Shown: positions 46,633 through 58,003, counted from the first letter of the stretch. The stretch: 64,000 nucleotides of DNA from Caballeronia sordidicola (GCF_001544455.2 NZ_FCOC02000008.1:124001-188000); one strand, 5' to 3'. Notes: generated from the letters alone by a model not told the origin. A program made the numbers and translations.

Positions 46633-47772
46633 TCAGCGCGGACGGAAACCGTACAGGCCGCCGTCATGCGTCTGGATCACCAGCGTGTCGCCGGCCAGAA
46701 CCGGTGCAGCCGTGATTGCGCTGCCGTCGGTCTTGGCGCGGCCGACAAATTCGCCATTGGTCGTGGAAAGGAAATGTACAAAACCTTGATAGTCGCCGAT
46801 CACGACCGCGCGACCCAGAATGAACGGCACGCTGACCGTGCGATTCTTCAGCTTGTCGTTCTTCCAGAGCGAGGTGCCGTCGATCGCGCTGAATGCGTTG
46901 ACCACCGACCAGTCGTCACCCGCCGCCACGACTTCATTGTCCTGCGCGAGACCGCTGTCGCTCGAGAAGTTCTTTTCCCATTGCGGACGGCCCGAGTTGG
47001 CATCGAAACAGCCGATGCGGCCCTGGAACGTCACCGCACAGGTCTCCGATCCGACCAGCGTCGGCGCACCCGTCACGTCGTTGATACGTTCGACTTCGGT
47101 CACGCCCTTCGGGAATGAAACCGGCGTCTGCCAGTATGCGTCGCCGGTTTGCAGGTTGATTGCCGCGAACGTGCCGCCCGGGAAACCCGCCAACACCGCC
47201 TGCGATGCCGCGAACGTCATGCCGGCCGCAACACGCAGGTTCAGCGGCACCGCGCGCGCCTGGAACATCCACTTCTGCTCGCCCGTTTGCGAATTGAACG
47301 CCACGATCTTGCCGTCAATGGTGCGGACGATCACGAGGTCGTTGCCCACGAGCGGCGGCGAGATGATTTCGCCCGGCGCCGTAGCCGTCCACAGTTGCTT
47401 GCCGTCAGGTCCGAGCACGAACACACTGCCCTTCAGGCCACCGACCGCGGTCAGGTTGCCATCGGTACCCACGCCCGCCGACAGATCGTCCTTGAGCTTG
47501 ACGCGCCATACATCCTGACCCGTCTTCGCATCGATCTTCGCAACGGTGCCGTTCGCACCCGCCGCAAACACAGCGTCGCCGACGGCAACCGGCGAGAACA
47601 TGTAGCGTCCAGCCTTGCCGACGCTCGCCTTCCAGGCCTGCTCCACATTCAGAACGGGCTTGATCTCGACAAGCGGAGTCGGCACCCGGCGCTCGTCCTT
47701 GGTGGCACAGGCCGTGAGCATGACCGACATCGCGCAGGCGAGCGGCAGAGCGTAGCGTTTCAGAAAATTCAT
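46633..47772 (-). CDS. bamB: Outer membrane assembly lipoprotein BamB
   Basis: 379 residues. Signal sequence with lipobox LTAC, then a beta-propeller of PQQ-like repeats (AGANGTVAKIDAKTGQDVWR, FAAINLQTGDAYWQTP, GCFDANSGRPQWEKNF). It supports the BAM barrel-insertion machine. ATG 47772 starts the signal peptide. The yfgM-like, bamB, der order is conserved in proteobacteria. Confidence 0.95.
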   Translation of the reverse strand: MNFLKRYALPLACAMSVMLTACATKDERRVPTPLVEIKPVLNVEQAWKASVGKAGRYMFSPVAVGDAVFAAGANGTVAKIDAKTGQDVWRVKLKDDLSAGVGTDGNLTAVGGLKGSVFVLGPDGKQLWTATAPGEIISPPLVGNDLVIVRTIDGKIVAFNSQTGEQKWMFQARAVPLNLRVAAGMTFAASQAVLAGFPGGTFAAINLQTGDAYWQTPVSFPKGVTEVERINDVTGAPTLVGSETCAVTFQGRIGCFDANSGRPQWEKNFSSDSGLAQDNEVVAAGDDWSVVNAFSAIDGTSLWKNDKLKNRTVSVPFILGRAVVIGDYQGFVHFLSTTNGEFVGRAKTDGSAITAAPVLAGDTLVIQTHDGGLYGFRPR

Positions 47773-47917
47773 CGGTGGACGCAACATGGATAAGGTGAAA
47801 TCGGTTGATCGGTGTGCTGCGCGAAACCCGCTTGAAATAGCCGGGAACCCGCGACTTTAACCCATTGAGCAACGCACTCGCATAAAGACCACGGTTGATG
47901 CGTGACTCAATCCAGCG

Positions 47918-48547
47918 CTAGCCGCCCAGCGCGTCGAGCTTGAACTGGATCAACTGGCGCGCGGACGAGTCGGATTGCGGCAGCGAATCGAGCGCCAGTT
48001 TATAGGCGGTGCGCGCGTCGTCGCGCTTGCCTTGCGCCGCCAGCAAATCGCCGCGACGGTCCGCCACCACGCCCTTGAACGCGTCGAGCGGTTCGTCGGC
48101 CAGCACTTTCAGGCCGGCGTCGTAGGCTTTTTCATCGAGGAGAATCAACGACAGCCGCAGTTTCGCGATCTGCTTGTATTCAGCATCCTTTGCGTGATCG
48201 ATGACCCATTGCAATTGCGTTTTCGCGCCTGCGCTGTCGCCGCTCATGTATAGGGATTTGGCTGCGGCGAGCGCGGTCATCTGCGCGTAGGCGGTACCGC
48301 CGAACTTGTCTTCCATGTCCGAGGAAACGCGCGAAATCAGCGTCTTGTCGCCCGCGGCCACAGCCTGCTGGACCTGATCGTAGAGGACAGCGGCTTCGGC
48401 GGCCTGCCTGCGTTGCCAGAAGTTCCAGCCGTTCCAGCCTGCCGCGACCACGAGTACCGCGAGCACGATCCAGGTCGTGGAGTTGCCCCATTTGGCCCAC
48501 CAGGCCTTCAGGTTTTCAAGTGACTCTTGTTCTTCGTGATAGCTCAT
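47918..48547 (-). CDS. YfgM-like membrane-anchored TPR protein
   Basis: 209 residues. A short cytoplasmic N terminus (EEQESLENLKAWWAKWG), one membrane helix (TTWIVLAVLVVAAGWNGW) and a periplasmic TPR-like domain. The E. coli homologue YfgM associates with the Sec translocon and PpiD chaperone. Located between hisS and bamB as in E. coli. ATG 48547 chosen because the sequence before it is not conserved. Confidence 0.88.
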   Translation of the reverse strand: MSYHEEQESLENLKAWWAKWGNSTTWIVLAVLVVAAGWNGWNFWQRRQAAEAAVLYDQVQQAVAAGDKTLISRVSSDMEDKFGGTAYAQMTALAAAKSLYMSGDSAGAKTQLQWVIDHAKDAEYKQIAKLRLSLILLDEKAYDAGLKVLADEPLDAFKGVVADRRGDLLAAQGKRDDARTAYKLALDSLPQSDSSARQLIQFKLDALGG

Positions 48548-48647
48548 GCCCAGCGTATTCCTTGACTGCTCTTGTGTTCGCGTGCAATGCCGCGCGCCAT
48601 TGTTTCGGTCCATCGCACGGGGCTTTCCGCGCGACGCCGCCGGACAA

Positions 48648-49994
48648 TCAGTCGGCGCCGTCGTCGGCGGTTGCCACCATCGCATTGATTAGAAATTCGG
48701 TCAAGTCTTCCACAGGCACGGTGGCCTGCTCGTTCTTTTGACCCGTTGATTCAAGCGATGTCGCGCGCAACGGCTTGACGCCCACCATGCCCTGCGCAAG
48801 CTCGTTTTCGCCGAGTACGACTGCAAATGCCGCACCGCTCGCATCGGCTTTTTTCATTTGCGACTTGAAGCTCGCCGCGGCGCCATCCGGGCTGCAATGA
48901 AGGATGACGTCGAGGCCGGTATCGCGCAAACGCTCCGCGATGATAAACGCCTGCAACGCCGCAGCCTCGCCTTGATGCACGACGTAGATGTCCGTGCCTT
49001 CCGGCGCCGGCACGAGATCTTCTTCTTTCAGCAATTCAAGAATCCGCTCGACGCCCATGGCCCAGCCGCACGCAGCCGCCGCCTTGCCGCCAAGCTGCTC
49101 GATCAGCGGATCGTAGCGCCCGCCGCCCGCGACCGTGCCTTGCGAGCCAAGCTTGTCGGTCACCCACTCGAACACGGTCAGATTGTAGTAATCAAGACCG
49201 CGAACGAGACGCGGGTTGATCGTGAACGGCACGTTGTTCGCCTTCAGCAAACGCTGAACGCCTTCAAAGTGCGCAAGCGATTCGGGCCCGAGAAAATCGA
49301 CAAGCTTTGGCGCGTTCTGCGCGATTTCCTGCATCGCCGGATTTTTCGTGTCGAGCACGCGCAACGGGTTCGTATAGAGACGGCGTTTCGCTTCTTCATC
49401 GAGTGTGTCGATGTGTTGCTCGAGATAGGCGATCAGTTCCTTCCGGTGCGCTGCGCGTTCTTCAGGCTGACCAAGCGAATTCAGTTCCAGACGGATACCG
49501 GAGAGCCCGAGATCGTCCCACAGGCGCTGACACATCATGATGATTTCAGCATCGGTGTCCGGACCTGCAAAACCAAGCGCTTCCACGCCAACCTGATGAA
49601 ACTGCCGATACCGCCCACGCTGCGGACGCTCGTGACGGAACATCGGCCCGACATACCAGAGCCGCTTCGGGCCGTCGTACAGCAAATTGTGTTCAATCGT
49701 CGCGCGCACCACTGCGGCCGTGTTCTCCGGTCGCAGTGTGAGTTGCTCGCCATTGAGCGCGTCGGTGAAGCTGTACATTTCCTTCTCGACAATATCCGTC
49801 ACTTCGCCAATGCCGCGCGTGAACAGTTGCGTATGCTCGAGAATGGGCGTGCGGATCTGCTGGTAGCCGTAGGCCCGCAGCATCGACTTCACGGTACTTT
49901 CGAAGAATTCGTACAACGCGGCGTGCTCGGGCAGGATGTCGTTCATCCCTTTCACGCCGCTCAGCTTTTCAAGCTTTTTCTTGACTTCAGTCAT
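48648..49994 (-). CDS. hisS: Histidyl-tRNA synthetase
   Basis: 448 residues, class II synthetase. Motif 2 region ([16 protein letters not shown]), the histidine-specific [13 protein letters not shown], motif 3 ([13 protein letters not shown]) and the C-terminal anticodon-binding domain are all present. It lies six bases after the ispG stop on the minus strand, so they are co-transcribed. Confidence 0.97.
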   Translation of the reverse strand: MTEVKKKLEKLSGVKGMNDILPEHAALYEFFESTVKSMLRAYGYQQIRTPILEHTQLFTRGIGEVTDIVEKEMYSFTDALNGEQLTLRPENTAAVVRATIEHNLLYDGPKRLWYVGPMFRHERPQRGRYRQFHQVGVEALGFAGPDTDAEIIMMCQRLWDDLGLSGIRLELNSLGQPEERAAHRKELIAYLEQHIDTLDEEAKRRLYTNPLRVLDTKNPAMQEIAQNAPKLVDFLGPESLAHFEGVQRLLKANNVPFTINPRLVRGLDYYNLTVFEWVTDKLGSQGTVAGGGRYDPLIEQLGGKAAAACGWAMGVERILELLKEEDLVPAPEGTDIYVVHQGEAAALQAFIIAERLRDTGLDVILHCSPDGAAASFKSQMKKADASGAAFAVVLGENELAQGMVGVKPLRATSLESTGQKNEQATVPVEDLTEFLINAMVATADDGAD

Positions 49995-50000
49995 CTGTCT

Positions 50001-51320
50001 TTAGATTGTTTCTGCCTGCGCGGTTTCGCGCTTGCCATAAGTGCGCGTGACGTAATCGCTGACGATTTGCTGGAACTCCTGAGCGATATGTTCGCCGCGC
50101 AACGTCTTGACCTTCACGCCGTCAATAAACACCGGCGCCGCGGGATTCTCGCCCGAACCCGGCAAGCTGATGCCAATATTCGCCTGCTTGGATTCACCCG
50201 GCCCGTTCACGATGCAACCCATCACCGCAACATGCATCTTCTCGACGCCGGGGAACTGATCGCGCCAGACCGGCATTTCGTTGCGCAGGTAAGTCTGAAT
50301 CTGCGAGGCCAGTTCCTGGAACAACGTGCTCGTGGTGCGCCCGCAGCCTGGGCAGGCAATGACCATTGGCGTGAACGAACGCAAGCCCATGGTCTGCAGG
50401 ATTTCCTGCCCGACGATCACTTCGCCAGTTCGCGCGCCGCCGGGTTCGGGCGTGAGCGAAATCCGGATGGTGTCGCCGATGCCCTCTTGCAACAGCACCG
50501 ACAACGCCGCCGTCGACGCCACAATGCCTTTCGAGCCCATTCCCGCTTCGGTGAGCCCAAGGTGCAGTGCGAAGCTGCAGCGCTTGGCCAGTTCGCGATA
50601 AACCGCGATCAAGTCCTGCACGCCGCTGACCTTGCACGACAAAATGATCTGATCGCGCCGCAAGCCGAGTTCGACCGCACGTTCCGCCGAGCCGATCGCC
50701 GACTGGATCAATGCCTCGTACATCACGCTTTGCGCTTCCCAGGGTGTTGCACGCGCGGCGTTTTCGTCCATCATGCGCGCGAGCAGGTCCTGGTCGAGAC
50801 TTCCCCAGTTCACCCCGATCCGCACCGGCTTGTCGTAACGCGCGGCCGCTTCGATCATCTGGGCAAATTGTGTGTCGCGTTTTGCGCCAGCACCGACGTT
50901 GCCCGGATTGATACGATATTTCGACAGCGCTTCCGCGCAAGCAGGATAGTCGCGCAGCAGCGTGTGACCGTTGTAATGGAAATCGCCGACGAGCGGCACG
51001 GTCACACCCATTCGGTCGAGCTGTTCGCGCACGGCCGGTACCGCCGCCGCGGCTTCAGGCGTGTTCACCGTGATCCGCACCAGCTCCGAGCCGGCTTGCG
51101 CCAGTTCCTTGATCTGAATTGCCGTACCAATTGCATCTGCGGTGTCGGTGTTTGTCATCGACTGGACGCGCACGGGCGAATCGCCGCCAATGGTGACGAG
51201 CTGGCCGCCCCATCGAACGTCAACCGCGTGCGACGCCCTTCGTTTCCACGATCCGCCGAAGACAGGCTCCGACGAACAAATCCTGCTTTCAATTAGGGGT
51301 TGTTGAGCTTCGGATTGCAT
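50001..51320 (-). CDS. ispG: 4-Hydroxy-3-methylbut-2-en-1-yl diphosphate synthase
   Basis: 439 residues. The Fe-S cysteines are visible in [12 protein letters not shown] and [11 protein letters not shown]. The extra N-terminal 35 residues ([19 protein letters not shown]) are a Burkholderia feature. It performs the penultimate step of the MEP isoprenoid pathway. It sits in the conserved rodZ-ispG-hisS order. Confidence 0.97.
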   Translation of the reverse strand: MQSEAQQPLIESRICSSEPVFGGSWKRRASHAVDVRWGGQLVTIGGDSPVRVQSMTNTDTADAIGTAIQIKELAQAGSELVRITVNTPEAAAAVPAVREQLDRMGVTVPLVGDFHYNGHTLLRDYPACAEALSKYRINPGNVGAGAKRDTQFAQMIEAAARYDKPVRIGVNWGSLDQDLLARMMDENAARATPWEAQSVMYEALIQSAIGSAERAVELGLRRDQIILSCKVSGVQDLIAVYRELAKRCSFALHLGLTEAGMGSKGIVASTAALSVLLQEGIGDTIRISLTPEPGGARTGEVIVGQEILQTMGLRSFTPMVIACPGCGRTTSTLFQELASQIQTYLRNEMPVWRDQFPGVEKMHVAVMGCIVNGPGESKQANIGISLPGSGENPAAPVFIDGVKVKTLRGEHIAQEFQQIVSDYVTRTYGKRETAQAETI

Positions 51321-51559
51321 CTAAATGGCCCTCTGCGTTGCCGGATACCGCACGGTGACGCGTTTCTGGAATGAATGAGACTCAAGGACAAGGAACGGCG
51401 TTTGAAAATTCGCAACGCCTCGCCGAAATCTTCGCACGGTTTCGTGTCAGACCTGAAGATCGAGGCCAGACGGCTCGATTCAGCGCAGCACGAGAACCGG
51501 CCAGCATCCGTTGTTCGCCAAACCCCGGCGCGCTTCGCCCGGAGCTTGCGGCATCCGCC
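51321..51559. other. rodZ-ispG intergenic region
   Basis: 239 bases between the two genes. I see no further gene and no clear hairpin; frames on the plus strand read as shadows. Confidence 0.45.
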
Positions 51560-52714
51560 TCACGGCAAGGAAAAACGCGCGACATTGCCTTTGGCCGGTC
51601 CGAACTTGGCAGGATCGACCGGCTGTCCATCGAACGTCAGCGAGTCGAGACCCGCGCGATTTCCAACGGTGATCTTGAACGGCGCGTCTCCCGCTACGCG
51701 CTGCACCGAATCGGCCTTGACCAGACCCGAGAAGACTTCCTTACCGTCCTTCTGGCGCACGCTGAACCAGCTATCGCGCGCCACCTTTAATTCGAGCGTA
51801 TTTGCACCGGTCCCAACCACAGCGGCAGCCGACGCAGGCGCCTCGGGTTTAGCCGCGTTCGCGAGCGGCACGGCGGCCGGGACGCTTGCGCCCTTGGCGG
51901 CCGTGCCCTGAACAGCCGTAATAGTCGAGGAAGACGCGGGCAGCGCGTTCGTGCCCAACGGACTCGGCATTGGCTGAGCGGCCGCTTGCTGCGCGGTCGA
52001 ATTATTCGATGCAGCGCCACTCGCAGCCGTATCGCCAGGTGCGACCGAACCCGCGTTTGCGCTGGACTCTTCGGACGCGACCACGGCCGAGCCCGAGCTC
52101 GTTTCGCCGCCCGCCGACTGACTCGCACCATTGGCGCTAGCCTTCAATCGTGAGAGCCACGCCGCCGAGTCGCCGCCGGTATGCCACATTGCAAGCGCGA
52201 TCACCGCGACAATTACTGCCGCGACACCCCACAACCAGGACCGGCGCTTCGGCGAACTGCCAAGCGGCACCGAGACACGGCCGCGAGGCAATCCCGCGCC
52301 CGACGACGCGGGCAACGACAAATTCTGTTCTACCGGACCATTGGCCTGACGCAGCGCTGCCGTGAACGGTGCGGGATCCGCGCCCATGATCTTCGCGTAA
52401 CTGCGCACGATGCCCGCTGCAAAGTTGCGATCCGGAAAAAGGCTAAGATCGCCACTTTCGAGCGCGCGCAACTTTTGCGGCGATACCTTCAGCCGCGCAG
52501 ACACGTCATCCAGCGACCAGTTCTTCGCCTCGCGAAGTTGCGTTAGACGAACGCCCACCGCTGCGACCGACTCAAGGCCCGCTGCTGCCTGGACTCCGCC
52601 CTGCACTGCGCTCGGAGTGTGCTCCGGCTGGCTTGCGGACACAGGCCCGGCCTGACCGCCCGACTGGCCACCTTTATGAGCGCCAAATGGCGTCGGGTGC
52701 TGCGGCTCACTCAT
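51560..52714 (-). CDS. rodZ: RodZ-like helix-turn-helix membrane protein
   Basis: 384 residues. A cytoplasmic HTH (LTQLREAKNWSLDDVSARLK near residue 60), one membrane helix (SWLWGVAAVIVAVIALAMW near 180), an Ala/Ser/Pro-rich periplasmic linker and a C-terminal DUF4115 domain (VARDSWFSVRQKDGKEVFS). RodZ links MreB to the cell wall machine and sets rod shape. Gene order before ispG supports the call. Confidence 0.88.
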   Translation of the reverse strand: MSEPQHPTPFGAHKGGQSGGQAGPVSASQPEHTPSAVQGGVQAAAGLESVAAVGVRLTQLREAKNWSLDDVSARLKVSPQKLRALESGDLSLFPDRNFAAGIVRSYAKIMGADPAPFTAALRQANGPVEQNLSLPASSGAGLPRGRVSVPLGSSPKRRSWLWGVAAVIVAVIALAMWHTGGDSAAWLSRLKASANGASQSAGGETSSGSAVVASEESSANAGSVAPGDTAASGAASNNSTAQQAAAQPMPSPLGTNALPASSSTITAVQGTAAKGASVPAAVPLANAAKPEAPASAAAVVGTGANTLELKVARDSWFSVRQKDGKEVFSGLVKADSVQRVAGDAPFKITVGNRAGLDSLTFDGQPVDPAKFGPAKGNVARFSLP

Positions 52715-52956
52715 CCCAATTTCCTCGCATCGATTCTTTTTTGTCGCTGCTCGGCTTCGTTGCCGAGCACGGCGCTACCGCACGAAACTGCCGCACCGGC
52801 GTTGCAGACCGCTTTATAACAAAATGCACGGTGTTGTGCGCCGACTTTGATCGTTTATTGCCGAATTTTCCGATTTCGCAACCGAATGGCACATATCGGC
52901 TAATTAACTAACGCGCGTGCAGCCGCAACGCCGTGGCGGCTTGGCCGATACGCGCG

Positions 52957-54099
52957 TCAAACAGCCCGAACCTCAATAACCTTCGACGCCTTGCCCATGC
53001 GCTGCGCAAGACGCGTACGGTCCTGTACCGCGCCGGCCAGTTGCCCGCACGCTGCATCGATGTCGTCGCCGCGGGTCTTACGCACCGTGGTCACAACACC
53101 GGCGTCCATCAATACCTGTGCAAAACGCTTGATTTGTTCATTGCCGGATCGCGTCAATCCGGATTCAGGGAATGGATTGAACGGAATCAGATTGAATTTG
53201 CACGGTACGTCGCGAGTCAGCGCAACGAGCTCCTGAGCATGCGCCTCGCTGTCATTCACACCGTCGAGCATGCAATACTCGAACGTGATGAAATCGCGGG
53301 GCGCCACTTTCAAATAACGCTGGCACGCGGCCATCAGTTCGCGCAGCGGATACTTCTTGTTGAGCGGCACAAGCATGTCGCGCAGCGGATCATTCGGCGC
53401 ATGCAGGGACACGGCGAGCGCCACCGGCAAATCCGCGCCAAGCCGGTCCATCATGGGCACGACGCCCGACGTGGACAAGGTCACCCGGCGCCGCGACAAC
53501 CCGTAGGCGTTGTCGTCGAGCATCAGGCGCATGGCGGGCACCACGGCGTCGTAATTGAGCAACGGTTCGCCCATGCCCATCATCACGACATTGGTCACGA
53601 CGCGGTCCGCTTTGCCGTTGTTCGGCACGCCATAAGTACCGCTCCTGGATGCACGCAGCGCAAATTCCGCCATTCGCAACTGGCCGATGATTTCGCCCGT
53701 GCTCAGGTTGCGGGAAAACCCCTGCTTGCCGGTCGAGCAGAACCGGCAATTGACCGCGCAGCCCGCTTGCGATGAAACGCACAGCGTGCCGCGATTTTCT
53801 TCTGGAATGTAGACAGTCTCGACCGCGTTGCTGTTGCCCACGTCGATCAGCCATTTGCGCGTGCCGTCGGTGGAAACGTGGTCGCGAACGATGGCGGGCA
53901 TGTCCAGACTTGCCCGGCCTTTCAATTTCTCGCGCAATGATTTCGCGAGATCGGTCATGCCGTCGAAATCGTCAACGCCGAACTGGTGGATCCAGCGCTG
54001 CAATTGCTTGGCGCGAAACGGCTTCTCCCCCAGGCTGTCGCAATATGCAACGAGCCCGGCGGCATCGAGATCCAGAAGGTTGACGGTGGAAGCTGTCAT
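52957..54099 (-). CDS. rlmN: Dual-specificity rRNA/tRNA adenine-C2 methyltransferase
   Basis: 380 residues. The radical-SAM motif is [21 protein letters not shown] and the catalytic C-terminal Cys in DIDAACGQL are present. It methylates A2503 of 23S rRNA and A37 of some tRNAs. It follows ndk by about 95 bases, and the usual ndk-rlmN order holds. Confidence 0.96.
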   Translation of the reverse strand: MTASTVNLLDLDAAGLVAYCDSLGEKPFRAKQLQRWIHQFGVDDFDGMTDLAKSLREKLKGRASLDMPAIVRDHVSTDGTRKWLIDVGNSNAVETVYIPEENRGTLCVSSQAGCAVNCRFCSTGKQGFSRNLSTGEIIGQLRMAEFALRASRSGTYGVPNNGKADRVVTNVVMMGMGEPLLNYDAVVPAMRLMLDDNAYGLSRRRVTLSTSGVVPMMDRLGADLPVALAVSLHAPNDPLRDMLVPLNKKYPLRELMAACQRYLKVAPRDFITFEYCMLDGVNDSEAHAQELVALTRDVPCKFNLIPFNPFPESGLTRSGNEQIKRFAQVLMDAGVVTTVRKTRGDDIDAACGQLAGAVQDRTRLAQRMGKASKVIEVRAV

Positions 54100-54195
54100 T
54101 CGATTTCTGCCATTTCCTGATAAGCGAAGCCGGAGGCGTTCGAAGTCGCGCTCCGGTCATTTCGCGCCAATTCCTGCGATAAATCTACTCCCGAA

Positions 54196-54621
54196 TCAAC
54201 GCGAATAAACGTTTACTTCGGGGAAGAAGAACGCGATTTCCTGACGCGCGGTCTCTGCTGCGTCCGACCCGTGCACTGCATTAGCGTCGATGCTGTCCGC
54301 GAAATCAGCGCGGATCGTGCCCTTGTCCGCCTTCTTCGGATCCGTTGCGCCCATCAGGTCACGGTTCGTCAGGATGGCGTTTTCGCCTTCCAGCGCCTGG
54401 ATCATCACCGGGCCGGAGATCATGAATTCAACGAGGTCCTTGAAGAACGGACGCGCAGCGTGGACTGCGTAGAACTTTTCCGCGTCAGCACGCGACAGGT
54501 GAACCATGCGAGCTGCGATAATCTTCAGGCCCGCCTGTTCAAAACGGCTGTAGATCTGGCCAATCACATTCTTTGCCACTGCATCCGGTTTGATAATCGA
54601 CAGGGTGCGCTCGATTGCCAT
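54196..54621 (-). CDS. ndk: Nucleoside diphosphate kinase
   Basis: 141 residues. The phospho-histidine motif NAVHGSDA and the N-terminal [11 protein letters not shown] are intact. It balances NTP pools using ATP. ATG 54621 is preferred over 54633 (family start MAIERTL) and follows GGAG. First gene of the long minus-strand block. Confidence 0.97.
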   Translation of the reverse strand: MAIERTLSIIKPDAVAKNVIGQIYSRFEQAGLKIIAARMVHLSRADAEKFYAVHAARPFFKDLVEFMISGPVMIQALEGENAILTNRDLMGATDPKKADKGTIRADFADSIDANAVHGSDAAETARQEIAFFFPEVNVYSR

Positions 54622-54929
54622 GAAAAACTCCAAAAAATGAACGGGTTACGAATATAAATGAATCGACAATTGTAGCACGAAGCGTTGTATGATTGCGATG
54701 GAAACCTTACGGCATCGTAAGTATCAAAGCACATGTGCAGTAACGAAATGCGCGGTAATTTTAATGACCCGCTCGTTGCGGTGCAGCACCGTTGAATTTG
54801 GCGCAACATAGACGCATATTGCGTCTGTAAGGGCCCGCCAGTGGCCCGCAACGCTGCGGCGTAGAACAAGTCGGGCCAGTATTTTTTGAACCAGGTTGCT
54901 TTACACAAGTTTAGGCAAGGAGAGAAACC
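54622..54929. other. Divergent promoter region of ndk and the Bax-inhibitor-like gene
   Basis: 308 bases. It holds the ndk -10 box and a perfect inverted repeat AGACGCA-TAT-TGCGTCT at 54810-54826. A strong ribosome site (AAGGAGAG) precedes the rightward gene. No gene is seen inside. Confidence 0.5.
54669..54674 (-). promoter_or_regulatory. Candidate -10 box for ndk
   Basis: TACAAT in GTGCTACAATTG, about 48 bases before the ndk ATG. The -35 region is weak. It would drive the ndk-rlmN block. Confidence 0.4.
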
Positions 54930-55628
54930 ATGAACGAGTCCCCTTACGGTTTTGGCCGTACCGGCAGCGTCACGTCGTCCGAAACCCGCAACCGTGTGTT
55001 GCGCAATACGTATTGGCTACTCGCCCTCTCGATGGTGCCGACAGTTCTCGGCGCCTGGGTCGGCGTTGCAACGGGCTTTTCGCTGTTTGCAGCGACCAGC
55101 CCGGCCATGAGCTTCATTGCCTTCCTCGCGATAGCGTTCGGCTTCATGTTTGCTATCGAACGCACGAAAAACAGCAGCCTGGGCGTCGTCGTACTGCTTG
55201 GTTTCACGTTCTTCATGGGACTGATGCTGTCGCGCATGCTGAGCTTCATTCTCGGCTTCTCGAACGGACCGCAGCTCATCATGATGGCCTTTGGTGGCAC
55301 GGGCGTGATCTTCGCGGCCATGGCGACCATCGCAACGGTCAGCAAGCGCGACTTTTCCGGCCTCGGCAAGTGGCTGTTCGTGGGCGTGCTCGTGCTGCTG
55401 CTCGCTGCGTTCGCGAACGTATTCCTGCACTTGCCCGCATTGATGCTGACAGTGTCCGTGCTGGCGATCGTGATCTTCTCGGCGTATATGCTGTTCGACG
55501 TCCAGCGCGTTGTGAACGGCGGCGAGACGAATTACATCAGTGCCGCACTCGCAATCTATCTGGACCTGTACAACGTATTCACGAACCTGCTCGCGTTACT
55601 CGGTATTTTCGGCGGCAACCGGAACTGA
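54930..55628 (+). CDS. Bax inhibitor-1/YccA family membrane protein
   Basis: 232 residues with about seven membrane helices. The family motifs are visible: RNTYWLLALSMVPTVLG, GFTFFMGLMLSRM and the C-terminal SAYMLFDVQRVVNGG with its Asp, then IYLDLYNVFTNLL. Bacterial members act as pH-sensitive calcium leak channels or modulate FtsH; the role here is unproven. It ends at a strong terminator. Confidence 0.92.
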   Translation: MNESPYGFGRTGSVTSSETRNRVLRNTYWLLALSMVPTVLGAWVGVATGFSLFAATSPAMSFIAFLAIAFGFMFAIERTKNSSLGVVVLLGFTFFMGLMLSRMLSFILGFSNGPQLIMMAFGGTGVIFAAMATIATVSKRDFSGLGKWLFVGVLVLLLAAFANVFLHLPALMLTVSVLAIVIFSAYMLFDVQRVVNGGETNYISAALAIYLDLYNVFTNLLALLGIFGGNRN

Positions 55629-55652
55629 TCTGGTCCTCGAAAGTTTCAAACA

Positions 55653-55685
55653 AAAAAACCGGCCTTTCTGGAGGCCGGTTTTTTT
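55653..55685. terminator. Bidirectional terminator between the BI-1 gene and rlmD
   Basis: AACCGGCCT and AGGCCGGTT pair across a six-base loop, with A7 before and T7 after. It serves both convergent genes. Confidence 0.92.
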
Positions 55686-55720
55686 ATGCCTGGCGCAAAC
55701 GCATCCGGATAGACGAAGAA

Positions 55721-57136
55721 TCAGTCTCGTTCGAATAATGCGATCGACTCGACGTGCGACGTGTGCGGAAACATGTTCATCACGCCGGCGCCCTTGAGCC
55801 GGTAACCCGCCTCCCGGACAAGCACGCCCGCGTCGCGCGCGAGCGTTGCAGGATTGCACGATACATACACAATACGCCCAGGCATCACGTCGTAGTCCCC
55901 ATGCTGCGCCAGTTCAGCAAGCGCCTTCGACACTGCCAGCGCACCGTCGCGAGGGGGATCCACGAGGTATTTATCGAAGCGTCCGAGTGCACGCAGATCG
56001 TCGGCCGTGACTTCGAACAGGTTTCGGCATGCGAACGATGTATGACCATCCACGCCATTCGCCCTGGCATTTTCGAGCGCGCGCTGCGTAAGCCCTTCGC
56101 TGCCTTCAATACCCATCACTTCACGCGACACCCGCGCAAGCGGCAGCGTGAAATTGCCGATACCGCAAAAAAGATCCAGTACGCGATCCGCGCGTGAAGG
56201 CGCCAGCAATCGCAACGCGCGACTCACCAGCACGCGGTTGATCTGATGATTGACCTGCGTGAAATCGGTTGGCTTGAACGGCATCCGGATATTGAACTCC
56301 GGCAAGGTGTACGCCAGTTCACGTTCGACCGGATGAAACGGATATGCGGTATCGGGTCCTTTGGGTTGCAACCAGAACTGTACGCCGTGCCTGTCGGCGA
56401 AGGCACGGACCAGCGCCTCGTCGGCCTCGGTCAACGGTTCAAGAATCCGCAGGACCAGCGCCGTGATTTCGGCGCCCACAGCGACTTCGATTTGCGGCAG
56501 GCGATCGCGAACGGAAAGATCCTGAACAAGCTTGCGAAGCGGCATGAGCAGCGCCGACACGTGTGGCGTCAGCACCTCGCAAGTTGGCATATCGGCGACA
56601 AAATCGCTTTTCTTCTCATGAAATCCGACCAGCGCGCCGCCCTTTCCCGCGATCAGCCGAACGGATAGACGCGCGCGATAACGATAACCCCAAGACGGCC
56701 CATGAATCGGCCGGTAGATTGTCTCGGCGCGCAGCTTGCCAATGTGTTCGAGGTTGTCCTCGAGCACCCGCTGCTTGACCGCGATCTGTGCACGCACATC
56801 GAGATGCTGCATGGAGCAGCCGCCGCATTTACTGAAATAGGGACATTTCGGACGCGTCCGCATCACGCTTTCGCGCAATACCTTGACCAATAGCCCCTGC
56901 TCGAATGCCGCTTTCCGGCGAAAGGTCGCATACGAGACACGTTCGCCCGGCAGCGCGCCTTCCACGAAAATAACCTTGCCCGCCGAACCGTCTTCCGTAC
57001 GCGTGCGGCCGACGCCCTGGGCCTCCATATCTAGCGACTGGATTTCGATCTCGAGTGGTGCCGCCGCGGGGTCGAGCGGAACGATTCGTCCAGGCGGATT
57101 CCATCGGCGATTGGATTTTTTACGAGCGCGAGGCAC
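55721..57136 (-). CDS. rlmD: 23S rRNA (uracil-1939-C5)-methyltransferase
   Basis: 471 residues. N-terminal TRAM domain, four Fe-S cysteines ([17 protein letters not shown] plus one later), the SAM site [21 protein letters not shown] and the catalytic [12 protein letters not shown]. It methylates U1939 of 23S rRNA. The start is GTG at 57136 with AGGA nine bases upstream. Confidence 0.95.
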   Translation of the reverse strand: MPRARKKSNRRWNPPGRIVPLDPAAAPLEIEIQSLDMEAQGVGRTRTEDGSAGKVIFVEGALPGERVSYATFRRKAAFEQGLLVKVLRESVMRTRPKCPYFSKCGGCSMQHLDVRAQIAVKQRVLEDNLEHIGKLRAETIYRPIHGPSWGYRYRARLSVRLIAGKGGALVGFHEKKSDFVADMPTCEVLTPHVSALLMPLRKLVQDLSVRDRLPQIEVAVGAEITALVLRILEPLTEADEALVRAFADRHGVQFWLQPKGPDTAYPFHPVERELAYTLPEFNIRMPFKPTDFTQVNHQINRVLVSRALRLLAPSRADRVLDLFCGIGNFTLPLARVSREVMGIEGSEGLTQRALENARANGVDGHTSFACRNLFEVTADDLRALGRFDKYLVDPPRDGALAVSKALAELAQHGDYDVMPGRIVYVSCNPATLARDAGVLVREAGYRLKGAGVMNMFPHTSHVESIALFERD

Positions 57137-57226
57137 CTGCGGACTTCCTGACTGATATATGAATTGAAGGGAAAGACTGCGAAGGCGGGAATTGTAAACG
57201 ATGCCGCACCAGCAATCGGCAGATGC

Positions 57227-58003
57227 CTATTGGCCGAACGCCGCAAGGTATTCGGCCCAGTGCGGCGCGGGTTCCAGCGCGAGCGCGTTTTTCACCACGT
57301 TGATTTCATCAACATATTCCTCTTGGGAAAACCCGCCGCGCATCAACTGGAAGCGGCAATACATCAGGTAAGTATTGACCACGTCGGTCTCGCAGTAATT
57401 GCGGATTTCGTCGAGCCGCCCTTCCGAATACGCCTGCCAGACCTTGCCGCCGTCCATGCCCAGTTTTCCCGGAAAACCACACAGCTTTGCGAGAGCGTCC
57501 AGAGGTGCATTCGCGCGTGCCTGATACATCGCGAGCACATCCATGAGGTCGGTGTGGCGTGCGTGATAACGGCTGATGTAATTGTTGTAGCGGAATTCGC
57601 GGTCATCGTTGCCCAGGTCCCAGTATCGGGAAGCCGTTACGCCATGAATCAACGCGCGATAGTGCAAGACCGGCAGGTCGAAACCGCCGCCGTTCCACGA
57701 CACGAGTTGAGGCGTGTATTTCTCGATCACGCGAAAAAACGACTGGATCAGCGCAGCTTCCGAATCCGTGGTGGCGCCGAGCGAGCGCACGCGAAAACCG
57801 GTGTTGTCGCGGAACACGCATGAAATGGCGGCGATGCGCTGCAAATGGTGCGGCAGGAAGTCATTGCCGACCCGTTCGCGGCGCGCGGCGAAGGCGTGCT
57901 CGGCGACTTCGGCGTCGGTGAGCGTGGCGGGGAGATCTTCGAGACGGCGAATACCCTCGACATCGGGGATTGTCTCGATATCGAATACGAGAATGGGAGT
58001 CAT
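57227..58003 (-). CDS. DEDD 3'-5' exonuclease (DNA polymerase B-like exo2)
   Basis: 258 residues. The acidic motifs of the RNase H-like exonuclease fold are present: VFDIETIPD near the N terminus, WNGGGFDLPVL, ARHTDLMDVL and YCETDVVNTYLMY. It should degrade single-stranded DNA or RNA ends; the exact substrate is unknown. Lies between rlmD and rpoS, 65 bases after rpoS. Confidence 0.88.
   Translation of the reverse strand: MTPILVFDIETIPDVEGIRRLEDLPATLTDAEVAEHAFAARRERVGNDFLPHHLQRIAAISCVFRDNTGFRVRSLGATTDSEAALIQSFFRVIEKYTPQLVSWNGGGFDLPVLHYRALIHGVTASRYWDLGNDDREFRYNNYISRYHARHTDLMDVLAMYQARANAPLDALAKLCGFPGKLGMDGGKVWQAYSEGRLDEIRNYCETDVVNTYLMYCRFQLMRGGFSQEEYVDEINVVKNALALEPAPHWAEYLAAFGQ

Noticed and set aside
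48858..51296. An 812-codon plus-strand frame across hisS and ispG.
   Set aside because: It runs through two clearly coding genes and their junction on the other strand; composition is shadow-like and there are no motifs.
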